From Fimbriimonadaceae bacterium (GTDB lineage: Bacteria > Armatimonadota > Fimbriimonadia > Fimbriimonadales > Fimbriimonadaceae), in NCBI GenBank assembly GCA_014380605.1, contig JACMJO010000081.1, forward strand, positions 1-5,651: a DNA stretch of 5,651 nucleotides, given 5' to 3'. Within the stretch, counting starts at the first letter, position 1. Each line of letters opens with the position of its first letter. Under the pieces are notes generated by a model. The model was not told where the DNA came from. It did no database searches and worked only from the letters and a program-made list of their open reading frames with translations. Positions 1 to 5,611 of the stretch are shown here, in pieces. A program made the translations under genes and the position numbers.

Positions 1-5
1 GATCC

Positions 6-134
6 TCAGAACGGGATATCCGAGTCAGCATCCCCGCTCACCTTCGGCTTCTCGACGTCCTCCTTCTGCTTGTCCTCCTTCGGCTTGTCAACGCCGAGGA
101 ACTCGGCGGCGTCGACTTCCGGCCGGTCCGGCGC
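6..134 (-). CDS. ssb: 3' fragment of single-stranded DNA-binding protein (acidic C-terminal tail only)
   Basis: Reading the minus strand from about 134 down to the TGA at 8-6 gives some 42 residues: a short APDRPEVDAAEFLG segment, a charged Lys/Glu/Asp/Pro linker, and the ending SGDADSDIPF. An acidic tail closing in Ile-Pro-Phe at the very C-terminus is the hallmark of bacterial SSB, where it docks repair and replication partners. AEFLG resembles the last strand of the OB fold. Nearly every codon ends in G or C, which supports a true coding frame. The OB-fold domain is missing: beyond about 135 the frame runs into antisense lpxA, has no start codon, and meets a TAG at 185-183. The gene is therefore truncated at its 5' side by the junction with lpxA. 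I see the tail directly; the SSB name rests on it. Confidence 0.66.
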   Translation of the reverse strand, partial: APDRPEVDAAEFLGVDKPKEDKQKEDVEKPKVSGDADSDIPF

Positions 135-738
135 AGTGCTTGGCGGTCTGCCGCAGGACCTGAAATTTAAGGGCGAGCGGTCCTACGTGCGCGTCGGTGA
201 TCGGAACATGATCCGCGAGTTTGTGACCATCCATCGGGCGACGGGCGAAGGGCAATCGACCAGCGTTGGAAATAATTGCTACCTCATGGCGTTCGTCCAC
301 CTTGGGCATAACGTTGTCGTTCATGACAGCGTGACCATGGCGAACGGAGTTGGCGTTTCGGGGCACTGCACGATCGAGGATCTTGCGACCCTGGGCGGAA
401 TGGTGGGCCTTCATCAATGGGTCCATGTTGGGAAGGTCGCGATGATCGGTGGCATGTCCGGGATAAGTCGGGATGTTCCTCCATTTATGATCGTTGAAGG
501 ACGCGAAGCCGAAGTTCGGGACATCAATGCGGTTGGCCTTCGTCGGTATGGGATCACCGCTGACGGTCGGATGTCGCTTCACAAGGCTTGTAAGCTCTTG
601 TATAAGTCTCAATTGGGTTTGACCAACGCGATAGAAACGGTGCGTCGCGAAATTCAGATAAGCGACGAGGTTCAGTACCTGATCGACTTTGAGCTCCGTC
701 GGTTCAAGGGCAAGAATGGTCGCGGCGACCAGCCGTAA
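70..738 (+). CDS. lpxA: 5'-truncated UDP-N-acetylglucosamine acyltransferase LpxA
   Basis: LpxA moves a hydroxyacyl chain from acyl-ACP to the 3-OH of UDP-GlcNAc in the cytoplasm, the first step of lipid A synthesis. Numbered from the TTG at 70, homology starts only at residue ~22 (base 133) with AVLGGLPQDLKFKGE, matching E. coli LpxA from residue ~66. From there the left-handed beta-helix and C-terminal helices are complete. Visible counterparts are D30 (E. coli D74), H77 and H80 (H122 and catalytic H125), H99 (H144), H115 (H160) and G128 (G173, the acyl-chain ruler). About 65 N-terminal residues, several helix coils, are absent. The frame stays open to base 1, but the stretch before 133 is antisense to the ssb tail, so residues 1-21 are not LpxA and the TTG start is nominal. 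The stop lies inside the repeat spacer before lpxB. Function of the fragment is doubtful. Family certainty is high. Confidence 0.9.
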   Translation: MSSFGLSTPRNSAASTSGRSGAVLGGLPQDLKFKGERSYVRVGDRNMIREFVTIHRATGEGQSTSVGNNCYLMAFVHLGHNVVVHDSVTMANGVGVSGHCTIEDLATLGGMVGLHQWVHVGKVAMIGGMSGISRDVPPFMIVEGREAEVRDINAVGLRRYGITADGRMSLHKACKLLYKSQLGLTNAIETVRREIQISDEVQYLIDFELRRFKGKNGRGDQP

Positions 739-813
739 GGGGAAGGAGTAACGAGTAAAGAGTAAGGAAGGATTGCATTGAGCCCGCCTTACCCCTTTCT
801 CCTTACACCTTAC
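735..813. repeat. heptamer repeats forming an imperfect inverted repeat between lpxA and lpxB
   Basis: On the plus strand three adjacent 7-mers occur at 746-766: GAGTAAC, GAGTAAA, GAGTAAG. On the minus strand four adjacent 7-mers occur at 813-786: GTAAGGT, GTAAGGA, GAAAGGG, GTAAGGC. Because the two sets resemble each other on opposite strands, the spacer can fold: 735-751 pairs imperfectly with 789-806 around a loop of about 37 bases. The lpxA stop codon (736-738) sits in the left arm. No run of T follows, so it does not look like an intrinsic terminator. It could be a heptamer-type short tandem repeat or an RNA processing hairpin. Confidence 0.6.
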
Positions 814-820
814 AGACCCG

Positions 821-2203
821 ATGCGCATCTTCCTCTCCGCCGGCGAAGCGTCGGGCGACGCTTATGGCGCGGCGTTGGTAAGGGAGATCAAGGGAGGGGG
901 CGTACACCCAAACCGCCCTGATCTTCAGGATGCGGTACTGGCCCTAATGAGAAAAGAACTCGCACAGCTATCCGAGTTCAATTGGGAAGCTGACTTTAGC
1001 GACACATGGGATGTCGACGATCTTGAAGGCGTTGAGTTTTTGTACAGTCTTAGAGACGAGTTCGGTATTGCTGTGGCCGAGCAAGACGTGATCTCCTGGA
1101 AAACGAACTTAAACGTCCTGGATCTCGTTTGCAATCGACTCTTCAAATCTGAATCAGTTTCAGATCTGTGCTTCGAAGGCATTGGCGGCCCGAGACTAAG
1201 AACCGAAGGAGTGAAGCTCTACGCCGATTCTTCGCATTGGGGCGCCATCAGTATCGCCCAGGCCGCGAAGGTTTTCTTCCGAATCCTTTGGACGATGCAT
1301 GGCCTCAAGCACAACCTGAGGCGCGGAATTCCTGGCCTGCTCATCGTCATCGACTTTGGCTTTGCCAACATCCGCCTCGCCAAGTACGCCCGAAAGCATG
1401 GTTGGAAGGTCTTGTACTTCGTACCGCCGGGATCGTGGCGTCGCGATCGGCAGGGCACGGATATTCCGATCATCTCCGACGAGATTGTCACTCCTTTTGA
1501 GTGGTCGGCAGAAATCCTGAACCGCATGGGCGGCAAAGCTCACTGGTTTGGCCATCCCATCAAGCAACTCATTCGAGAGGAAGCCTCCCTCCGCGAGGAA
1601 CGAGTGGGGGGAGGCACAATCGCCGTCCTTCCCGGTAGCCGTAAACATGAATTGGAAATGAATCTGCCGTTGATCGCGAAGGCCGTTGGCGAAAAAGCGG
1701 TTCAGGGTGGCCTCACCGAGACTCTGGAGTTCGCCTTGGCTCCCGGCATAAACCTGGAAAAGTTCAAAGAAGAATGGAATCGACTCGCCCCTGGACGGCA
1801 AGACCTGTACACCGTGGGCGACACCTATGTCGTTCTCCGTCGTGCTCGAATGGGAATCATTTGTTCAGGCACGGCAACCTTGGAGGCGGCGCTATGCGGC
1901 TGCCCAATGGTCGTGGTCTACCAGCTATCCAAGGCGATGATTCGAGAAGCCAAGCTGATCCGCATGAAGCGCCCCAAGTTCATTTCGCTTCCCAACATTA
2001 TCATGGATCGCGAAATCGTTCCGGAGCTTGCTGACGAGAGGCAAGTCGAACCGGCCGACCTCCGCGCGTGGATAGATCGCCTCTTAATCGAGGAAGATGT
2101 TCGATGTCGCCAACTGGAGGATTTTCGTGAGCTGGATCGCCTCTTGGGCGCTGACCACGCAATCACCAAAACCGCTGAGCTCGCGATTAAGATGATCTCG
2201 TAG
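821..2203 (+). CDS. lpxB: lipid-A-disaccharide synthase LpxB with an internal ACP-like insertion
   Basis: LpxB (glycosyltransferase family 19) condenses UDP-2,3-diacylglucosamine with lipid X to the beta-1,6 disaccharide of lipid A at the inner face of the inner membrane. The protein begins MRIFLSAGEASGDAYGAAL, matching the usual N-terminus with the conserved Glu (E9, E. coli E15). Further landmarks are FEGIGGPRL (118-126), D178 in VIDFGFAN (E. coli catalytic D98), LPGSRKHELEM (270-280), SGTATLEA (349-356) and SLPN (389-392). At 460 residues it is about 80 longer than the usual ~380; the excess is one block at residues ~25-116, listed separately. Outside that block the chain is collinear and all key residues are present, so activity is plausible. 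The ATG at 821 is fixed by the family N-terminus, although no clear ribosome site precedes it. It follows lpxA by 82 bases and precedes the peptidase by 39, an operon-like arrangement. Confidence 0.93.
   Translation: MRIFLSAGEASGDAYGAALVREIKGGGVHPNRPDLQDAVLALMRKELAQLSEFNWEADFSDTWDVDDLEGVEFLYSLRDEFGIAVAEQDVISWKTNLNVLDLVCNRLFKSESVSDLCFEGIGGPRLRTEGVKLYADSSHWGAISIAQAAKVFFRILWTMHGLKHNLRRGIPGLLIVIDFGFANIRLAKYARKHGWKVLYFVPPGSWRRDRQGTDIPIISDEIVTPFEWSAEILNRMGGKAHWFGHPIKQLIREEASLREERVGGGTIAVLPGSRKHELEMNLPLIAKAVGEKAVQGGLTETLEFALAPGINLEKFKEEWNRLAPGRQDLYTVGDTYVVLRRARMGIICSGTATLEAALCGCPMVVVYQLSKAMIREAKLIRMKRPKFISLPNIIMDREIVPELADERQVEPADLRAWIDRLLIEEDVRCRQLEDFRELDRLLGADHAITKTAELAIKMIS
893..1168 (+). other. 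ACP-like domain inserted in LpxB (residues ~25-116)
   Basis: Between VREIK (residue 24) and the FEGIGG strand (118) of LpxB lie about 90 residues absent from ordinary LpxB. Residues 59-103 align without a gap to E. coli AcpP from its FVEDLGADSL segment onward: F59, D66, L68, V71, E72, L77, E80, F81, T95 and D101 are identical, and hydrophobic positions match (V65, F73, I83/V85, W93, V99, L100, V103). Residues 35-47 resemble ACP helix I. The Ser of the DSL motif, which carries 4'-phosphopantetheine, is Asp here (D67), so the domain should not be charged with acyl groups. By hand count GC is about 48% (901-1170) against about 58% in the next 270 bases. It keeps frame and has no stop. ACP-like is my inference from pattern; a DUF1493-type ACP relative is an alternative. 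Confidence 0.6.
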
Positions 2204-2230
2204 GCGCAATTCCAGGCCGAGCATCGCGTA

Positions 2231-2236
2231 CATAAT
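2231..2236 (+). promoter_or_regulatory. candidate -10 element (CATAAT) just upstream of the M3 peptidase
   Basis: CATAAT, one mismatch from TATAAT, ends six bases before the ATG at 2243, and no Shine-Dalgarno sequence lies in between. Transcription from it would begin at or near the start codon, giving a leaderless mRNA. No convincing -35 hexamer lies 16-18 bases upstream. Read-through from lpxB is the alternative. Confidence 0.25.
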
Positions 2237-2242
2237 ATCGTT

Positions 2243-4054
2243 ATGTCAGCCGCCGCGTCCGCGCCCCCTCAAGTCCGCTGGAACCTATCCGCTTTGTTCT
2301 CCGGAATCGATGACCCAAAGATCGACGCCAGTTGGGCGGAGGCCGGCACAGCTGCCGATGCTTTTGCAACCAAGTACCGAGGCAAAATCGACTCTTCAGA
2401 ACTTAGCGCCGATCTCTTAGCGAATGCTCTGGCCGAATACGAGAAGCTGGCCAACGACGCTGGGAAACCCATCAGTTTTGCCCACCTTCTGTTCGCTGCC
2501 GATACCGGTAACCCCGCTCTTGGTGGGTTCATGCAGAAGCAGATGGAGAAAGGAACGGAACTGAACGTCAAGCTCATGTTCTTCGATCTGGAACTCATGT
2601 CGGTAGCCGAAGAAGTGATTGCCAAGATCATCGACGACCCCAAACTCGCAAACTTTCGACACTACATCGAAGTCGCCAGAAGCTTCCGAGACCACCGGTT
2701 GACGGAGCCCGAAGAGATCATCCTGGAGGAGACTGCGAACACTGGCAATCGAGCATGGGAACGCCTGTTTGAGGAGGTCACGTCCAATCACGTGTACAAA
2801 CTTGTTCGACCAGGAAGCCAAGAGTCTGAAGACGTCTCCCAAGAGGAACTGCTAAACCTCCTCAGAGTGCCCGAGCGGGACACCCGGCAAGCCGCCGCCG
2901 ATGCCTTCACCGCTGGCCTCAAGGAGATGGAGCGGGTTCTCGTCTTCACCTACAACAACCTGATCCAGGACAAAGCGGTTGGCGATCGTCTCCGCACCCA
3001 CCCGTACCCGGAGCACAGCCGACACTTGGCCAATGAACTGGACAAAGAGACGGTCGATCTTGTGATCTCGATGAGCCGGGAGAACTATGGATTGGTCGAG
3101 CGGTTCTACAACGTTAAGCGACAGATTCTAGGTTTGCCCGAACTCACTCACATCGATCGTTACGCCCCCCTTTTCGATACCGAAGAGCCGGTGGAATGGG
3201 AAGAGGCAAAGCGAATAGTTCTCGAGGCGTTTGGGCAGTTCAGCGAAGAGATGGAAGCCAGGGCCCGCGAGTTCTTCGACAAGGAATGGATCGATGCCGA
3301 GCCCCGGAAGGGCAAGCGAGGCGGAGCATTCTGCGCCTACAACACCCCCGACACCCATCCCGTCATGCTCCAGAGCTACATGAACTTGGCGGACGATGTG
3401 ATGACCCTTGCGCACGAGCTGGGCCATGGCGTCCACGCATCGCTGAGTAGGTCGCAAACCTACTTCAATTTCCACGGCACCCTGCCCCTGGCTGAGTTAG
3501 CCTCTACTTTTGGCGAGATGTTGGTTTTTGAAAAATTAGTAGCATCGGCAACTCCTAAAGACAAACTCGCGCTCTACGCAGGAAAGATCGAAGGCATCTT
3601 CGCAACCGTGTTTAGACAAGCGGCGATGTTCTCATTCGAACAGAAGTGCCATGAGACGAGAAAGGAAGAGGGCGAGTTAACCTCTGAACAGTTCGGGGAT
3701 CTTTGGCATACCGAGATTCAGGCCATGTTTGGCAACGCAGTGAAACTTGGGGACCAGCATCGGTCCTGGTGGAGTTATGTGGGCCATTTTGTTTCCGTGC
3801 CGTTTTATGTCTATGCCTACTCTTTTGGCGAGTTGCTTGTTCTCTCGCTTTATCAGAGAGCCAAAGTGGAGGGGCCAAGCTTCTCGCAGAAGTACATCGC
3901 GCTTCTGCGGCTTGGCGGTTCTCGCTCTCCGCAACAGCTCATGTCTATGGTTGGCGTCGATCTGAAGTCAGTTGAATTCTGGCAGGGTGGCTTCGATGCC
4001 CTCGACAAACTCGTCGGCGAGTTTGAGAGACTTTGGAGCGAGCATCAGGGCTGA
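2243..4054 (+). CDS. M3 family zinc oligoendopeptidase (PepF-like)
   Basis: A cytoplasmic zinc metallopeptidase of 603 residues, the normal size for the PepF/M3 group, which trims short peptides. The N-terminus (VRWNLSALFSGIDDPKIDASW) and long helical first half are typical. The catalytic site is HELGH at 391-395: H391 and H395 as zinc ligands, E392 as catalytic base. E418 in AELASTFGE, 27 residues on, corresponds to the third zinc ligand in the M3 pattern. KRGGAFC upstream of the zinc motif and GHFVSVPFYVYAYSFGELL near the C-terminus (substrate-binding His and Tyr region) fit the same family. There is no signal peptide or membrane segment. The ATG at 2243 gives the expected N-terminus. It lies 39 bases after lpxB on the same strand, and its last 10 bases overlap the end of the deaminase on the other strand. 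The exact substrates cannot be read from sequence, so no gene symbol is given. Confidence 0.93.
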   Translation: MSAAASAPPQVRWNLSALFSGIDDPKIDASWAEAGTAADAFATKYRGKIDSSELSADLLANALAEYEKLANDAGKPISFAHLLFAADTGNPALGGFMQKQMEKGTELNVKLMFFDLELMSVAEEVIAKIIDDPKLANFRHYIEVARSFRDHRLTEPEEIILEETANTGNRAWERLFEEVTSNHVYKLVRPGSQESEDVSQEELLNLLRVPERDTRQAAADAFTAGLKEMERVLVFTYNNLIQDKAVGDRLRTHPYPEHSRHLANELDKETVDLVISMSRENYGLVERFYNVKRQILGLPELTHIDRYAPLFDTEEPVEWEEAKRIVLEAFGQFSEEMEARAREFFDKEWIDAEPRKGKRGGAFCAYNTPDTHPVMLQSYMNLADDVMTLAHELGHGVHASLSRSQTYFNFHGTLPLAELASTFGEMLVFEKLVASATPKDKLALYAGKIEGIFATVFRQAAMFSFEQKCHETRKEEGELTSEQFGDLWHTEIQAMFGNAVKLGDQHRSWWSYVGHFVSVPFYVYAYSFGELLVLSLYQRAKVEGPSFSQKYIALLRLGGSRSPQQLMSMVGVDLKSVEFWQGGFDALDKLVGEFERLWSEHQG

Positions 4055-5031
4055 ATTTCGGCTTTCTCAGCCTCCCCTAAGAAGGAGGCTGCCACGGCTC
4101 GGGATGTCAAAGCTCTGCATTCCTCCATCCCAAAGCCAAATGTCTCACAAGCCCTCAGGAACTCATCGGTCAAGGTAGTTCCAAACATAGGAGGGTCATC
4201 GGAGTTGAGAGTGACGCAGAGCCCCTCATCCATCAACTTCTTGAGGGGATGCTGTTCCCAAGATGGGAATACTCCCAGGCAGACATTGCTTGAGGGACAG
4301 ACCTCGAGAGGTGTTTGCAACTCTCGAAGCTTGGCAACCAGCTCCGAGTCGTCCAAACACCTAACGCCATGCCCAATTCGGGTGGCCTGTGCATAGTTGA
4401 GGCTATCCCAGATCACCTCCGACCCACAGGTCTCTCCCGCATGGGCCACGATCGGCACCCCGCTGTCCAGAGCAAGCTGAAAGGCCGAGGCGTATTCGGT
4501 GGTGCCCCTGTGTTCCTCCCCTGCGATGCCCAGAGCACACACTCCGTACCGGTGGTTGGCCACCGTCCATTCCGCAACCTGATGGGCTCTCTCCGGGGTC
4601 ATACCGCGAACGATGTCCAGAATCAGCGACATAGAGATACCAAGTTCCTCTTTGCCATATCGAATCGCGTTCCGCAACGCTTTCATCTGATACTCAAAAG
4701 GAATTCCGACGTGTTGTTCGATGGTGGCCGCCGTGTAAGTAACTTCGCTGTGTCGAATGTTTTGCTCAGCCTGGCCCTCAAGGAACTCCCTCGCCACTAA
4801 CTCGAGGTCTTCAGGGGTTCGCAAGCACTTGGAAATGGCGACGTAGACTTCGACGAAGTGGGGAAAGTCTCGGAAGCGATACCACTCGCGCAATCCGGCA
4901 ATGTCATCCGCGGGTAACGGGATAGCGTGCCGCTTCGCCAGTTTGAGCAGTGTCTCGGGACGAATCGAGCCTTCCAGGTGGACGTGCAGCTCGACCTTGG
5001 GCATTCTTAAGAGCTCGTCGCGGGTAACCAT
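4045..5031 (-). CDS. add: adenosine deaminase family protein
   Basis: A complete 328-residue TIM-barrel metal-dependent deaminase, expected to hydrolyse an adenine-containing nucleoside to its inosine form in purine salvage. All active-site elements are in register with mammalian ADA: H16 and H18 (HVHLEGS), H197 and E200 (HAGE), H221 (GHGVR), D278 and D279 (NSDDPPMF). The spacings 197-200, 197-221 and 221-278 equal those of ADA H214-E217, H214-H238 and H238-D295. The CPSSNVCLG segment before the last motif is of the bacterial type and also occurs in relatives acting on aminodeoxyfutalosine or adenine, so substrate is inferred and the symbol is tentative. The ATG at 5031 is the upstream choice; Met10 (5004) would still keep HVHLEG. 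Neither has a clear Shine-Dalgarno. It is convergent with the peptidase and divergent from osmC. Confidence 0.88.
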   Translation of the reverse strand: MVTRDELLRMPKVELHVHLEGSIRPETLLKLAKRHAIPLPADDIAGLREWYRFRDFPHFVEVYVAISKCLRTPEDLELVAREFLEGQAEQNIRHSEVTYTAATIEQHVGIPFEYQMKALRNAIRYGKEELGISMSLILDIVRGMTPERAHQVAEWTVANHRYGVCALGIAGEEHRGTTEYASAFQLALDSGVPIVAHAGETCGSEVIWDSLNYAQATRIGHGVRCLDDSELVAKLRELQTPLEVCPSSNVCLGVFPSWEQHPLKKLMDEGLCVTLNSDDPPMFGTTLTDEFLRACETFGFGMEECRALTSRAVAASFLGEAEKAEIQP

Positions 5032-5053
5032 CGAATCTTAACCTTACCGGACG

Positions 5054-5083
5054 CTGACATCGTGCATTGTCGCCAAGTAATCT
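5054..5083 (+). promoter_or_regulatory. candidate promoter for the OsmC gene
   Basis: CTGACA (5054-5059, one mismatch from TTGACA) is followed after 18 bases by TAATCT (5078-5083), which keeps only the most conserved T, A and final T of the -10 box. Transcription would start near 5090, leaving a leader of about 27 bases that includes the ribosome site. It lies in the 85-base divergent spacer shared with the deaminase gene. This is a pattern match only. Confidence 0.25.
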
Positions 5084-5105
5084 TAGGAGGTAAGTCAATA
5101 GGATT

Positions 5106-5112
5106 GGAGGAG
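5106..5112 (+). promoter_or_regulatory. ribosome binding site of the OsmC gene
   Basis: GGAGGAG lies four bases before the ATG at 5117 and fixes that start. It is the only strong Shine-Dalgarno directly ahead of a gene in the window; lpxB, the peptidase and the deaminase have none that is obvious. Confidence 0.7.
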
Positions 5113-5116
5113 AAAG

Positions 5117-5530
5117 ATGAATAGAAACGCAACTGCGGTATGGACGGGTGGATTGAAGGACGGGGCCGGAACGGTATCCAGCCAAAGCGGAGCCCTGAAC
5201 AACACGAAGTACGACTTCCGCATGAGGTTCGAGGAAGCACCCGGAACGAACCCCGAAGAGCTGATCGCCGCCGCCCACGCCGCCTGTTTTTCAATGGCCT
5301 TAAGCGGACAGCTTGGCGAGCGAGGAGTAACCGGCGCGACGATCCAAACCAAAGCGACGGTCACGATGGAGAATCTAGCCCTGACCAAGTCGCACCTTGA
5401 CCTCGTCGTGAAAGCCGCCGGAGCTGATTCAGCGGCGGTAGAGGAAGCTTGGAACGCCGCCAAGGTTGGTTGTCCGATCTCAAAGGCGCTCAATGTCGAG
5501 ATCACTCTCGACGCGAAGCTGGAGAGTTAG
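5117..5530 (+). CDS. OsmC family peroxiredoxin
   Basis: A complete 137-residue protein of the OsmC subfamily, which reduces organic hydroperoxides through a thiol pair and acts as a cytoplasmic homodimer. C57 in NPEELIAAAHAACFSMAL is the peroxidatic cysteine and C119 in GCPISKAL the resolving one, matching the C59/C125 pair of E. coli OsmC. R37 and E47/E48 are placed to be the Arg and Glu that activate the thiol. The early WTGGLKDGAGTVSS segment and length are typical of the OsmC branch. OhrA is less likely, since the N-terminal half carries the OsmC type of sequence. It is transcribed divergently from the deaminase, is probably monocistronic, and is followed by a strong hairpin. Confidence 0.93.
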   Translation: MNRNATAVWTGGLKDGAGTVSSQSGALNNTKYDFRMRFEEAPGTNPEELIAAAHAACFSMALSGQLGERGVTGATIQTKATVTMENLALTKSHLDLVVKAAGADSAAVEEAWNAAKVGCPISKALNVEITLDAKLES

Positions 5531-5539
5531 TTTTTTGCA

Positions 5540-5563
5540 CCGGGAGCGGGAAATCGCTCCCGG
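5540..5563. terminator. perfect 9-bp GC-rich hairpin after osmC, possible terminator
   Basis: CCGGGAGCG (5540-5548) and CGCTCCCGG (5555-5563) are exact reverse complements around a six-base loop GGAAAT, ten bases after the OsmC stop. A run of six T (5531-5536) precedes the stem rather than following it, and neither strand has a T tract after the hairpin. Intrinsic termination is therefore not textbook. It may stabilise the 3' end of the message or act with Rho. Confidence 0.4.
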
Positions 5564-5603
5564 GATGACTAAGCCCCAGGAACGTACTTTGCCAAAGCGA
5601 AGT

Positions 5604-5609
5604 TATAAT
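5604..5609 (+). promoter_or_regulatory. consensus -10 element before the right-end gene
   Basis: An exact TATAAT ends eight bases before the ATG at 5618. No -35-like hexamer is found 16-18 bases upstream; TTGCCA (5589-5594) is only nine bases away and is too close. If used, transcription would start near the start codon. Confidence 0.35.
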
Positions 5610-5611
5610 GA

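Noticed and set aside
1..132. N-terminal extension of LpxA, since the frame is open to base 1
   Set aside because: The translation is Ser/Pro/Phe-rich without beta-helix hexapeptides, while the opposite strand reads a clean SSB tail with strong third-position GC.
88..828. Long minus-strand open frame (246 codons) antisense to lpxA
   Set aside because: It mirrors the lpxA frame, its translation shows no family motif and is rich in Arg/His/Pro as antisense frames are, and the true minus-strand coding signal (ssb tail) is in another frame.
893..1168. LpxB insert as an intein
   Set aside because: Far too short, lacks a nucleophile (Cys/Ser/Thr) at the left boundary and the His-Asn end at the right, and matches an ACP core instead.
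893..1168. LpxB insert as an insertion sequence or MITE
   Set aside because: It is open in frame throughout with a protein-like pattern; no matching terminal inverted repeats or target duplication were found, only unrelated short palindromes.
1196..1801. Minus-strand open frame of 201 codons inside lpxB
   Set aside because: Antisense shadow of a well-supported gene; no recognisable motif or ribosome site.
3612..3975. Several open frames of 70-90 codons on both strands within the peptidase gene
   Set aside because: All overlap the conserved C-terminal half of the M3 peptidase and show no independent coding evidence.
5589..5609. TTGCCA and TATAAT as a -35/-10 pair
   Set aside because: Spacer of nine bases is far below the 16-18 needed.
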